Notes: generated by a model not told the origin, from the letters alone. A stretch of DNA of 42,714 nt from Lingula anatina (GCF_001039355.2 NW_019775631.1:1-42714), one strand, 5' to 3'; numbered from the stretch's first letter, positions 1 to 12,500 are shown. Program-made: numbers and translations.

Positions 1-740
1 AATAAATAATAATAAATTCAAAATTTTATAAAGAGCAATACATTTCCTATCAAATCAATGTCAATAGATTTTTATCTGTTTCTTTAAGCTCTGTGAATGG
101 CTGAGGCACAAGAGATCTTGTACCACTTTTCTACCCACTCCAGATCTGAGACCCTTTTTACATTACAGTACACTTAAGGTAATGATCTAATGATATTTCT
201 GTTTGATAGATAATTCTTATATATTTTGTAAATGCATTGTACGCAAAATTGCATCCTTGTTATGATCTAAAAATTGATAGGTACCCATTTAAGTTTTATT
301 ACTGTGATGATTTGAGTTTTGGATTCAATTTCTTTAACACTATATGGGAAATTTAATTGTTTTTGCATAAATTTTCAATTTTCTTCAGAGATGAAGTGCG
401 TTCATAGTCCACATCTCCTGGTCTTCAGTACATATGGTAGCCATAGTTTAGAAAAACTAATAGGTTCCCATGCAAACTGTTTTTAAATAAAACCCCATTT
501 GTATTGCTAGATTGCCAGCACTAGCTGCTGATGCAAATGTGCAACAAAAAGACATTAATGCATGGTGTTGTTGCGCAGTGTAGCATAAGGACACTACCTT
601 AAGTGATACAATCTGTACAGGTACAGATCTGTGAAAGGTCCAAACATAATTATGCTATTGTGGGATTAACTCCCTTCAACAAGAACTTCACAAATCTGCT
701 TCCTGCTGTTAAGTTTATTGGCAATGTAAAACCTGCAGAC
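1..740. other. 3' flank of the macro-TIR gene, no gene seen
   Basis: No coding signal was recognised. On the minus strand, AATAAA occurs at 719-714 and 300-295, downstream of the stop at 1032. Either could serve as the polyadenylation signal of the macro-TIR gene, but nothing here decides between them. Confidence 0.4.
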
Positions 741-923
741 TAAGAGCGCGTTCACAACAGCAAACTTACAGATCTGCCGATCTCATATGGCTGACCCACT
801 TGATTGCTTGTTGCATAATCCCTGCAGGGAATCTATTCAGTGTCTAATCGAGAATCAAGCGGCAAGCTTTTTAGTGAGTCATATTTGATCTGCACATCCG
901 TTGGTCCTCTGTTGTGAACGTAA
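741..923. mobile_element. MITE-like inverted-repeat element with 12-bp perfect terminal repeat
   Basis: CGTTCACAACAG at 749-760 is exactly complementary to 909-920, and the homology extends less perfectly inward (CATATGGCTGAC against the complement of a CATATTTGATC block). TAA occurs at 741-743 and 921-923 and may be a 3-bp target duplication, though the left end then has about five unmatched bases. A related diverged copy lies at about 7139-7300. No coding capacity. Confidence 0.7.
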
Positions 924-1031
924 CACACAGCCTGGGTATTTCATAAATTGTAAATCTCTCACTGTGAACCCATACAACTACATCGCTAAATCATACAACA
1001 TGATGTGAAAAGTTTGTAAATATTGAATAAT

Positions 1032-2153
1032 TTACCTCTTTTGTGACAGTGTGTCAACAATGTCATTACAGGCCAGGGAAAGAGCCAGCATTTCTTCATC
1101 TGCGACTCTCTTCAGTGGGTTCTTGCCCTTCACGTATCTCTCCACCGTCTGAAGGTCAAGGCCAAAGTACGGAACAGAGGCATCCCAATCAATCATACCA
1201 TAGTCATTCCTTTTCATTTTCTTTTCAAGCTGGTTTCGCCAAAGTAAATCGTACAGCGCAAGCTCACACGGCACAACATGAAGATAGCATGGCTTCCTGG
1301 GTAATGGTAAAATATGGATCGGATATAGAATATGAGCTTCTTTGGCTGCTCTTTGACGGAACAAAGCAAGCTGGAGTTCTTCCACTTGGATGCTGGATTC
1401 GAGATAAGAAGGTGATAAAAAGGTTACGACGACTTTGGCAGAGTCAATGGCTGTCAGTTCCGCACTTGCACTGCCTTCAGCTTTTGATTGGCTCTTTTTA
1501 CTGACCTTGACCCAAGGCGCCTTCAGGTGCAGCATCTTTTTCAATGCTTGCCCATATTGCTCCTCAGATTCAGTATAACTGAGCGCCACATCTATCCCCA
1601 CAGCTGTAGCATCCTCAGGCGATGTTTTTTCTGCCTTAGGTGGGACATTTTCTTTGGAATCTGACTGTGGTTGCTCACTTTTCTCATTATATTTAGCCTT
1701 TGTTTGATTGTTAAAAAGTTCTAGTCTTTCCTTGAAGTAGTGCAGTCTGCGCGTCTCAAGTATCTTTGAAACATTAAGTGACACCTGCAACAGGACAAAA
1801 ATGCTAAATCTGATGTACTGTTAAACATGTAATATGTCATTAAATTACTTACTTATATGATGATGACACCTGAAAGATCTAGTTCTAGTTCATGTGGATT
1901 ACCTGTAAAATGTTGAATGGAAGACACCAACAATAAAATTTTTCCTACAACCAAATGTTCAGATAAAAAGTTAAAGGCCCCCAAAATTGGAACAGCTGGC
2001 AAATAAATCCTATGTATATTACACTTTTTTTCTAAGTCACTGTTAATCAAAAGACAGCACCAACATACACTAGTATAGGAATAGTGAAGAAATATCTTAA
2101 GGTGTTCTTAATTATTCTGTTTGAAATATAAGAATTAAATAAAGAACATAAAA

Positions 2154-2184
<31 letters not shown>

Positions 2185-5035
2185 AGAAAGAAAGAAAATA
2201 CCCACTGGCACTTTGTTGAAGACCAGATCATTCATTTCCTCTGTCTTTAGCCATGACACAACTGATTTGCATATTGCTACGGCAACAGATTGGAAAGCGT
2301 CGCCCATAGCATCTATTGCCTTTACAGAACTGTGGGTCTTTGGGACCTCTCCAACTGGTTCAATGAGTACAGGGATCAGCTGGCCGTCAAATGTCTACAG
2401 AAATAAAACAATCAACTGGTTCAATGAGTACAGGGATCAGCTGGCCATCAAATGACTACAGAAATAAAACAATCAACTGGTTCAATGAGTACAGGGATCA
2501 GCTGGCCATCAAATGTCTACAGAAATAAAACAATCAACTGGTTCAATGAGTACAGGGATCAGCTGGCTGTCAAATGACTACACAAATAAAACAATCAAAT
2601 ATGGTAATAAGTATTGCTATAAAACTCACTTTATATTATAGCTAACATATTAACTCCGTCACTATTCACCATTGTTTGTAGATAGTGAAAGTAGACTTTT
2701 AGGCATGGTACCACTTCACCTCTCTAAAGTTCTCCTTTTTTCTTCAACATATTACTGTGTATGCGTGTGCGTGAGTGCATGAGTGCATGTTTGTTTGTTT
2801 GTAGGGGGAGGGGGGGGGGTTATACAGGCACACCCACCTCTCCCATATGTTTTAACAAGGCCAGGTTGTACTCTTCTGTACACACGGCTGAGCTGAGGTA
2901 GGTGGGAGAGAACAGAGCAATGACACACTTTGACCCATCCACTGAGTGATACAACATCTGCTGCCATGATGTGCCTGGAAGGTATAATAATAATAATAAT
3001 AGTTCGTTTCAGTAATAAATATTAAACTTATTACAAAATAATAGTGATAATAAAATGTCTAAAATAAATAAAATGAAACAAAAACACTGAATGAACTAGG
3101 CAGATGTTATTGCCAACTTATCATTGAGTCTATTGCTATTAGCTGAAATTATTTTTCAGTGTCAAGAAAAAGAAAGCTCAAAAAGTGTTGCATTCTACAT
3201 ATATGCACATTACGCACAAAAAAATGTTACACCATGTTTGGGTTTTTAAGTCACAATATCTGACAAAGTAAAATGCGATAGAGTAAAGTTTTTGGGTGTA
3301 AGATGAGTCACTGTGGAGGTGCTTTCCTCAAATACTTTTATAGAAACAATATCTTGATGTATGTTTATATTTGAGTGCATGGTAAGTCTGCCTCACAGTA
3401 TTTCTCACTTGCCAAAAGGAATAGCATATGTGACAAAATTATGTTTACACTTCAGTTGTATTATATACATAGTCTTCTGAAAATTTCAATAAATTAACTA
3501 TGACTGAGCTAGAACTGAACAGTTATTGTCTCTCTCTCTTGTCTGAGAACTATGACTTTCTGAAGTGGAAGTGACGGTTGTTGTGTTCCCCCTTTCCTCC
3601 CGACAATGCTCTTAGTTTAAAACATACACCACTTTGCAACTAGCTGTAGGTAAAATCTACTTGTGATTCATGTACTATGTACGTTCCATAAACCCTGCCA
3701 ACTCAAGTGATTCTATTTCTGAATAATACATATATATATCATTATGAACCCAAATAACACCATTCAAAACATACCGGCTTTTAGTTCGTTCCTGTCATAA
3801 AATATTCTCAGATGAGGATTCAGTCTTGTGAGGGTGTTCAAGAAAAAGTTGGCTTTGTCTGTGTTCTTGTGGGAATAGGAGATGAACACATCGTAATCTG
3901 AAATTGTGTAAAAAAAAAAACTCTTCTAGATATTCCATTTTTAAGCAAATGTAAAACACAGAACAATCAAAAACAATGTAATCTAAAACTTGTTGTGCCC
4001 AGTCAAGTTATCATGCTAATAAAACAGTTTGTGTCTGTTAACAGTTATACTATTCTTAAGATTAGACAAGTTATTCTGTGCTTTTTAAGAAATTCAGTCC
4101 AGCTGACAGTTTCCTTTCAATCTCATCCAGACTTAATTACAACTACAGTTATTTTTTGGTCTGACTTGACTTTGCACTGTCTTGAGGAGGGCAAGGCTAA
4201 CATCTGATGAAATTCTCATTCTACAAACAGCATCGTGAATATTTTTCAACACAAAAGCTATCATTTCTTCGGCTGCTTTACCAACAGATGCACAATTAAC
4301 ATACTAATCACTTTTCCTCTACAACATTTGTAGCTTGTTGGTCACATTTATCCCAACTTCCAATATATGTCAACTATTACCGTAATTAGTATGGGCTTGC
4401 TGGTGGTTTTGCTGCCCTGTGATATCCTTTGCTGAGAGGAGACTGACAAATGTTTTACAGCCTTGGACCACACTCTGAGGCTTGGTGTCAATGGTCCTAA
4501 AATTTATCACAAAATTCATGTCATTTTTAAGCATTTTCATCAATGGTAATATGAGAAAAAGTCGATATATTAAATTTACATATTCTCTTAGCAAATTATC
4601 AGGCCTGCAGCAACTTTGCTGCAAACTGCCATTCCTCCTTGCAAATTTGTCACAAATTAGCAACAATTCAAAATTTTCATGCAAACTTGTTGCCACAAAC
4701 TTTTCATTTTGCTTAGGTTTACTTAGTCCCAGTTTAAAATATTGAATATCAAATTGAATGAATGAATCCATGAACAAATACTACAAAATAGAACAAATAC
4801 AAAAAGTCTCATTTACTTACTAGTATATCTTAAGTGATGTAAGAAAAGGTACAAATAGAAGAGAGCAATCATTTTGTTTTTCCCTGACATTAGTGTGTCA
4901 TAAAATAATGTGTACCTGTTTAAATTAAACAGTCAAACAACACAGGTGAAATATGTAAGTTTAAAAACATAAATTTCCTTAAAGCCAAAAAATACCTATT
5001 TTCAAATGTCACAGGTAACACACACACAAATTCCT

Positions 5036-5083
<48 letters not shown>

Positions 5084-8000
5084 ATTTCCCCACAACACAG
5101 CAATCCTACCTGAAGAGCACATACTGCACCAGGCACACGTGCATGCGTGTGTATGTGTATACAGCAATCCTACCTGAAGTCCATATACTGCACCAGGCAC
5201 GTGTGTGTGTGCGTGTGCGTGTGTGTGTGCACACACCATACACGTGTGCAATCCTACCTGAAATCCATATACTGCACCAGGCACATGTACGTGGGGAAGG
5301 TTGGTATGGACTCAATGTAGAAAGGAGCCAACAGGTGGCGTGCTGTCTTCCTGTTGCAGCAGACGGCCAGGTTGTACTTCTCCAAACATTCTGGAGATGC
5401 CAGAAAGGCTGGACTCAAGAATGTCACCACTCTGTTCAGGGACAAAGAAGATCAAGATTAAAAATTTCATTTCTGAAGAAACTAAACATGGTTTTACCAG
5501 TGGGTGGACAATTTGGTCCTCCACTTTTCACACAAGAGACAATAAAAGTTTATTTTACTGAAGTCAGACAAAGGCCAGGATTTCTTCCACAAATCATTTG
5601 ATGTCACATACCTGTGCCATTCAGAGACAAATCTGAGTAAATATAAAAATCACACAGAGAGTTCTTCCAGTTATTTTGAAATTCTTGAAACTGTACATGA
5701 ACTAAATCAGATTTCCAAATTGTTATGTACATTATAAACATACTGTTGATACTTAGTCATATGAAAAAGTTATCACTTACAACATGAACTTCAAGATAAA
5801 TTACTGAGCAGTGAAATGTTTTCTCCAAATTATTACTTCAAAATAGATGTCAAATTCTAAGAAACAAGCCACATATATTGAAACTTTCATAAAAACGGAT
5901 CAAAGTATGATTTCAGTGTTAGCATCCACCTGATAAAGACAAAAAGGTCCAAACCCAAAACTTTACACTTTCCACTCCATTTACCTTACACAGGTTATCA
6001 TGACCTCGTAGATCTCCTGCTGCCAAACCTGGTCCTCACGGAGCGCCTGCACCTGAGAAAATATACGGATATCTTTCTTTTCTTCCTTCAGCACTCCCTC
6101 TATCTGCTTGACTTTGTCTTCATCTTCTATGGAGTAGGACAGATAGATGTCATACCTGATCTGGGGCTCCTTGTAAAAGAGACAAAAAATATTATAAAGC
6201 TCTTGAATGATGTTATAGGAATAGGGAGAAAACTAATGGGATAAAATTATGGTAATGACTCGCTCTTTTCCGTTGGGATACATGGAGTTTTTGCGGCCTG
6301 AGACTTTTATTTGCACTGGTATATATAAGTCAATCAGTAATAATGAGAAAAGCCCCCTGCAGTCCAGGAAAACTGTCCCATTACCTCTGGCATCATCGTA
6401 ACTGTCTCATACTTCTTCTTCATGCTCTCAAATACGTTCCACAGTTCATGTTTCTCAAGGTTAATTTCGTCAGGACGGTGGGCAAATACCACCAGCTTCA
6501 GGCAGGACATGGGTAGTCCCGCCTTTATCCAGTTGACAGCCGCATCCAGCATGGCTTTCAACATCATTTTGGGATCAAAGCTCTGAAAGGAGTGTTATTT
6601 CACTGAGCAAAGATAAATATGTTCACTTATACTGTCTACTTTTATAAAGATATTAAAACACAATTCAGTAAATATAAGGAGAACAGCGTAACAGTTGAAT
6701 CTGCAGAATTAAAAACACAATTGGATGTTAAATAATGACAACAGGATGAGAGAGACAGTTGCAGATCCAGGACTTTGCTTGGGAGAGGGGGTTGGGATCT
6801 TATATTAATTTTCTTAAAACTATTAAAATTTTTAAATCTCATGAGGAATCTCCATATATGTGAAAGGGTTAACCATCTCCAGGTGTCAGGGGGGATACAT
6901 ATATATTATTTAAAATTCACATAGCAAATATCAATTTTGTTTGAATGTAGCTTGGAATCGCCGTCTCATGGATCTTCTGGAAAACGGTCAGATTTTTAAG
7001 TTTACACTGATGGGTATCTTATTTTTTCTATCAGAAGACAGTCATAAATGGAGGATGGATTAACAAAGATAATTTGGAAGACTGCCAGATAATATATCTG
7101 GAGCCCCCCTGTACATGTAGATCTGTTTGTATGTCCACATTCATAACAGTGGGCTTACTAATCCGGTGGTCAAATATGGCCGATCCACTTGAATACTTCC
7201 TGACAGGGAATCTATTCATGGTCTTTTAGCAGATTAGTTGGCAAGGTTTTTAGTAGGTTGCCATATTTGACCCGCGTACTAGTTAGTCCAACGTGTGTGT
7301 TACCTGTACTCCAGATGCCAGTAGTGGAGCTATCACAGTGCTTTCCTTGTTGTTAAACACGGCCACCAGACATCTAAAGACGTCCCCAACCAACGCCGCC
7401 GGGTGACCCGTACTTTTCATGGTACGCTCAAAACACAGTAATCTCCTGAAATGTATAGATCAATAGATAAATGGTCATTATAAAAGGAAAATATCCATGC
7501 CACATTACGACAGGAATAAGACATGGATCTAAATTTTTATTAAATAAATAAATATACATATATCATTAAAAATAATTATATTAAAAATGAAGACTTTTCC
7601 AATCCAGAGTTAGCCACTCAACACACATCAAACAAATATTATATTCTTCATATTTTTATATCAATTCTTATCATTTTCAGTTCTGTATCCCTCCCAGTTT
7701 TAAACATAAAAATTATTGAAATCTACAGTCTCCCAGGTTGAAGCCACAGAAGTGCAGTATTCACTGGCACTCACCAATCTAACCTCCAACTATTGTATCA
7801 TTCTTTCATGATTTCTTGAGAATATCTTGGAAAGAAAGAAAGAAAGACCAATGAAGAAGTGCTACAACTTGCAGGAATACAATGCTCACTGATGAAAACA
7901 ATCAGAAAAAGGCAAATGAAATCTCAGGGCCATACCATCAGAAAAGACGGTGTAAATGCACCGAATGTGCACAGAGTGGTTATGCACAGTATTATATGAA

Positions 8001-9577
8001 CAAGGCTAAGAACGATTCAACTGCACAGGTGGACATACGTTATAACTAAATGTATAAGCAGGGGCGTAAAAAGTAAGCATTAATCTATTACCTATTTTGC
8101 AGTAACAGACGGAATAGAAAACCCTGGTACTCTGTGGGAAAATGAAAGGAAGAAGTACAGGAAGACAAAGAACATCAAACACTGACAGTCTAAATGCCTT
8201 CCCCACAAATCAACAACTGTACAATAACGAGGTTGTGCAATCTATTGAAAATAGAGCAAACTGGAGGAACATGATTGTCCATGCCTGCACAAGGTCTGAC
8301 ACTTGATGATGATGATGATGATGACTGAGACCCCAACAAAACCTTCTCAAAAAGACATTCTCTTTTTATTATCTAATAATTTAAATGTTCATTCCCACAA
8401 TGTGTCCAGGCAAGTACCTGTATGGCAGGTGTGACGGGAGCAACTTTGACCACCAACAGTGGAAATTAGCTCGCAGATCTTCCTCTTTATCTCTGGCCAG
8501 GTGTTTGACGCTGATATCCAGGTTGCGTTTGAGAGCTCCTATCAGTGATCTTTGGCATGGGATATAATCACCTGGAATATATATAGCAATGATATTGTCA
8601 CATACGATACAGTACGCTATAGTATAGTATACTTCAAGTCCTTGGGAATTGTGATGTGACATAACTAGATGAAATAAGGAGCCAGACCTTTGAACTGGCT
8701 GGGTTGGCGGCAGTGCTAACACTCGGCAATTTAGCCAAATGCTAAAACCAACTTAAATTGGCTTAACAAAATGGGCTTGATTTGACTCATTTTAGTCGAA
8801 TTAAAACCATTTGGATAACAAACTGACAAAAAAGTGGTCATTTGGCTAAGGGGAACAAATTGCTAGCGCTACCCCAGGCTGGTATTTTTGGATTACCCTC
8901 TAAATCAACATGTTTTGTTCAGCAGATTTGGTCAAGCAAGCATCGTCTACATACATCAAAGTTAGTTCTCTAATATCCAACAACTGTATGAATTTATAAC
9001 ACTTCAGCATAATTTACAGTACTTAAAGTATCACTTTATGTAACTTTTAAACTTACTTCTACTTGCAGAAATTGTAATTTTATCAACAGATCACGGTGAT
9101 TTTCATTTTAGACTTGATATGAATATGACAAGAACATATTATCTTAATTTATCTCACAGTTATATGGTACATGACGTCATGTATCTTACATAATTTCAAT
9201 GGTAAACTATGGATGATGGGGCAGAAGTTATCTGGCGTTTTTTTTTTTAACGAAATTCGTTCAAAAATACCAACTTGATTTTGATTAGATCTTTTTGCAC
9301 GATAGCATAATAATGTGGGTATGTTTCATAATTCGTTTCATGGCAAATTAATTGATCGATCAAGGAAACATTTCCAGACTTGTTTTCTATTCAAAGATTC
9401 TCGCTGATTCTTCTTACCTGGAAACGCTGACACCATTATAACGTCTACTTTCTCTTGTACCGAAAGTTTGGTAATATCCCCAAACAGCAACTGTATCTCG
9501 CGATCTCCATCTGCAGTTTTCACAATAATAGAGCTGGCATGCCTCAAACTGCTTTCAGTGTCTGGGTCGTCCGCCAT
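1032..9577 (-). CDS. Macro-like domain plus three TIR domains, multi-exon gene (about 776 aa)
   Basis: I joined eleven exons with GT-AG borders and matching phases: 9577-9418, 8571-8418, 7445-7304, 6582-6385, 6169-5985, 5431-5258, 4496-4381, 3897-3775, 2974-2838, 2394-2206, 1784-1032. They total 2331 nt, giving 776 aa plus TAA. Residues about 20-215 look like a macro fold: GDIT at 33-36, VDVIMVSAFPGD where macro domains have the VDAIVNAAN strand, then TVIAPLLASGVQSFDP near 141-156. The canonical Asn and Gly-rich ligand loops are degenerate. TIR1 starts at YDIYLSYS (224-231), TIR2 at DYDVFISYS (377-385) with BB-loop-like DRNELKAG, and TIR3 at GIDVALSY (589-596). Each TIR keeps the strand-plus-SP pattern (FLSP, LFSP, FLSP) followed by an acidic residue before Y/L-x-LA: E297, E451, E661. 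A charged linker (about 545-587) precedes TIR3. No signal peptide or membrane segment is evident, so the protein is probably cytosolic. NADase or signalling function is inference. The stop lies in AGGTAAAT, which could also be a splice donor, so a further 3' exon is possible. Confidence 0.85.
2150..2186. repeat. (AAAT)n microsatellite
   Basis: A run of ATAA/AAAT units followed by AAAG units lies directly beside the exon 10 donor of the macro-TIR gene. Confidence 0.9.
2352..2595. repeat. Four tandem 61-bp copies containing an exon's 3' splice site
   Basis: Copies start at 2352, 2413, 2474 and 2535, with a few substitutions between them. The first copy holds the beginning of exon 10 of the macro-TIR gene (exon starts at 2394 on the minus strand) together with its acceptor (TTTATTTCTGTAG on the minus strand). 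The other three lie in the intron and each carries a near-identical acceptor plus the first 43 exon bases. Because 61 is not a multiple of three, including an extra copy would shift the frame. Confidence 0.95.
5040..5080. repeat. Poly(A) homopolymer of about 41 bases
   Basis: An uninterrupted A run lies in the intron between exons 6 and 7 of the macro-TIR gene, next to the triplicated exon end. It could be an old retroposon tail, but no element body could be recognised beside it. Confidence 0.9.
5098..5285. repeat. Three copies of an exon end with its splice donor, separated by GT-rich spacers
   Basis: A block reading GCAATCCTACCTGAA on the plus strand, followed by about 20 related bases, occurs near 5100, 5163 and 5248. 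On the minus strand it is the last part of exon 6 of the macro-TIR gene plus its donor (exon end 5258). The two lower-coordinate copies lie in the intron with donor-like CAG/GTAGG sequences and are separated by (GT)n/(CA)n stretches. Reading through the first donor meets TAG at once, so the downstream copies cannot extend the exon in frame. Confidence 0.9.
6887..7111. mobile_element. Short element with CAGGGG...CCCCTG ends, copy 1
   Basis: It begins CAGGGGGGAT and ends CCCCCCTG. The interior (about 6975-7100) is homologous, in opposite orientation, to the element at 33161-33328, sharing blocks such as ACGGTCAGATTTT and AATGGAGGATGGAT. It is non-coding and lies in an intron of the macro-TIR gene. 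Confidence 0.65.
7139..7300. mobile_element. Diverged second copy of the 741-923 inverted-repeat element
   Basis: The segment shares long blocks with 780-900, for example AGGGAATCTATTCA and GGCAAG followed by TTTTTAGT. It has inverted arms around CAAATATGGC (7171-7180) and the complement near 7260. It ends within a few bases of the splice donor of exon 3 of the macro-TIR gene (exon end 7304). Confidence 0.6.
7844..8325 (+). mobile_element. RTE-like LINE, 3' end only, decayed
   Basis: From 7844 the plus strand translates as a typical RTE-type tail: KTNEEVLQLAGIQCSLMKTI, then RKRQMK and GHTIRKDG. The frame is then disrupted. It resumes later with GRQRTSNTDSLNAF and ENRANWRNMIVHAC, ends in a stop, and is followed at once by a (TGA)n tract (about 8303-8324), a common 3' terminus for this class. 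Only the C-terminus is present, so this is a 5'-truncated dead copy inside an intron of the macro-TIR gene, inserted antisense to it. Confidence 0.75.
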
Positions 9578-9583
9578 CTTGGC
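9568..9583 (-). promoter_or_regulatory. Start codon embedded in a YY1-like CAAGATGGCGG motif
   Basis: The initiator ATG of the macro-TIR gene (9577-9575) reads CCAAGATGGCGGAC. This matches the known YY1/translation-initiator consensus CAANATGGCGGC except at the last base, and it is also a good Kozak context. The ATG begins the exon whose reading frame joins the rest of the gene, so this is the chosen start. Binding by YY1 is inferred. Confidence 0.5.
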
Positions 9584-12500
9584 AAATAACTGAAATATTC
9601 AGCGGCAACAAACCGACTTTTTCTGATACTAATGACTTTGATTTAAAGCCAATACTGGTCGGTTCATAGACTTGAAAACCTGCTACGTGAGATCACATGT
9701 TTGACGTTTTTCGACACATCATATTTGTAGACTTTTCGTCAATGACAATGTCGCCTCCTCTACATTCTGCGCGGTCTCCATAAACAAAATAAACAAAATA
9801 TGGGTCATGGCGCCAGTTCGAAAGCGAGGTTTTTGGCGCGAAAAATGAAATGTCTCTCGAGTTCCTCGAGGAGGAGCAAACAGCGTCGGAACGCAAAACG
9901 TGAACTGTTGTCGACAGCGTTTTTTCCTAAAAGTTTTGGTTTGTGCCGCTGTGTGGAACTACTATCATCATGATGATGTTAAATGATCGGATTGCAAACT
10001 AGAGAAAATTAGAACTATAATAAGTATTTTGCTGCCTGCATATGGTGGTGCTGCACAACTGGTACCAGTTTCATCAAGAATTTTAAGGTGATATGATCAT
10101 TTATGAGAGTGTTTGTAAACAAAATGCATTTATTTCCATTTATTTTCCATATGTACAGTGTAATCACAACGGATCTTTATTTGCCTTAATTTTTCAGTTG
10201 TATTGTAAATTTTTGTTAAAATATTGATTATTATATTATTAATAATTCTAATTCCAAAATTAAATCTGTCGCTTTTGCCAAAAATCCCTACTGATTTTTT
10301 TCCAGTAATATTCAGTGCAGTATTTATATTGACATCATATTGACTTAGGTGTACATGTAATGATTTTGTCATTGTTTTATATGTTGTACTGTAATTAATT
10401 ATTTTTGTCTTATTCAAAATTATATATAGAAAAGTTTCTTTAAATCTTTCTTTCAGATGACACAAGTCTCATATAAAAGAGTGGTGGCTAGGCAGTGGCA
10501 GCTGGTGTTTTTTTGGTCACAGTTAATATAGATGGAAAAAGAGAGGTAAATTATATAATCTGCTAGTATCCATATTATCTTTGCCCTCTACAAAGCATTA
10601 AACTGCATATATACTCCTTAGCAAAATATCAGGCCTGCTGCAAATTTGCTATTTGACTATTTAAACACCATTTTCCAAGTAAAAAGTTGATTGAAAGTTG
10701 CGTTTCGAAGAAATGCTGCCCAAAACTACTCGTAAACAACACAGATACATGTATATTGGAAGTCAGCTAGAGATGCAGAAAGTATAATTTTTTTTTCTTG
10801 CAGTGAACAGTTGGATTGAAGATCTTCAAGCCCAATGATCAAAGGATGACCCAAAATCATTCTCTTTCTTCCCTCTCAGCAACTGACCTCCATTGCTGTG
10901 GCAAACTGGTGTAGAATGTTGTAAATTGATGTCACAACACGGAGTTATTGGATGTCTCAAGACAAAAAATATGGAGTCGAAAAAAGTTAACTGTGGATGT
11001 CATTTTGATCAGCAAGTTGTTCAAAAGCTGACACTGTAATATATTTACTGGCTAACAGAATAAAAAGGTGGCTGGTTTCAGTTTCAGTGACATATTATAT
11101 GTTTTTTAAAAGCTTCACACTTAGACTCCAACCATTTTCTTGAATTCCTGGGTGGGAGGTCATGGATAATGCACAACATTTGATGGAATTAATTCACAAC
11201 AGTCAACTACAGTATAAGTATAATACTAGTATCATGTTTTACTCCTCAGTTATTGTCACTTAATTAACTTTGGAATAATATGAAAAGGAAAAGTCAAAGA
11301 GTATTTTTTGAAATATTTTTTTGAACATTAAAAGAACTTATATTTTGTTTATGGTGTAGGTGAAGATGAAAGCTGCACCTGAAGAGGCCTGGGGAAAACT
11401 ATCGGTTCCATTGATACATGTAAGAAAAACCAGCCACACATGGAAAAAATAACCTATGGGTAGAAAGAATTGTTGCTTCAGAAGATAAAATTTGATGGAG
11501 AGTTGTTGTTTAGATGACATTTGAAAATAGTCTGTTACATGTATACTTTTACTTCAAGAAGTTTAGTATCACTATAGTATATGATGTGTGCTTTTGCAAA
11601 TGTGCAGTTCTAGTATTCATTTGTGTTTTTCTTTTCTTTTCTCCTGTTTATGGGGGTGTTGTTTTATAAAAATTAACCATTATCATTTGTAATGAGATAT
11701 ACTGTACTGTATATTAGTTGTGTTGGTTGAATGCTTTATTTAATGTCGATCCATCATTCAGGAATGGAAAGTGAATTTTTTCTCAGATGGAATGTCTAAG
11801 CGACGTTCATTATAGCTTTGGTGTTTTTGCTGCATGGTGGGTTGCATTGCTGAATGTTTCTTTCTCGATTTTGGGGTTTGCCTCACATTGCTGTATTGGA
11901 GTGTTAGTCTTTCCTCTCAGCCAACTCGGCGAAAGTCCTGGAATGCTGGGCATAGAAAGTGGTAAACTGTCACAGCATTTTTTTTCCTTCGTCAACTTCA
12001 TATAGAAATAGATGGATGAAAAAGACTGAAAAATTGGCTGTTTGCTTTCTTACGGGAACAGTGACAAAGCAATTTCTGTGGTAATATAAACATTGGAAGA
12101 TTTGATGGTATCTAGGATTAGCTTATGATGATTAGTATTACAGTAACTGTATATTTGAGCTGTACTTATTCAATCTACCCTTGGTTCTAGATTCCAGTTT
12201 TGTCAGCTCGATCTTGATTTCACATATAACCCATGTCAGCAAAACTGTTGAAGCCCGTGAACAGCTTTGAACAGTCAACAATTTAGCTTCACAGTAGCCC
12301 TGACACTTGGGGCAATTCAGTCTGGTCTGGGTTCAATTTGTCAGCACTGAACTATTATGACTGTTCATAATTTTCTTCATGTTCTTATAACCTTATATAC
12401 GCATAGCAGTTAAAGGTGTTATGGCAAACAGCTAGTTTACCATTAAATTTTTACTCTTCAAACAGCTTTTATAATAACACATTTTTGTAATTGAAAATTA

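Noticed and set aside
2352-2595. CRISPR-like array
   Set aside because: Head-to-tail 61-bp duplications without distinct spacers, in an animal gene; a local tandem duplication of an exon border.
4382-4777. 135-codon minus-strand open frame
   Set aside because: Only 4381-4496 is real coding sequence (exon 7 of the macro-TIR gene). The rest is intron read through.
7805-8330. Possible extra exon of the macro-TIR gene
   Set aside because: The coding signal is on the plus strand and matches an RTE-type LINE tail ending in (TGA)n.
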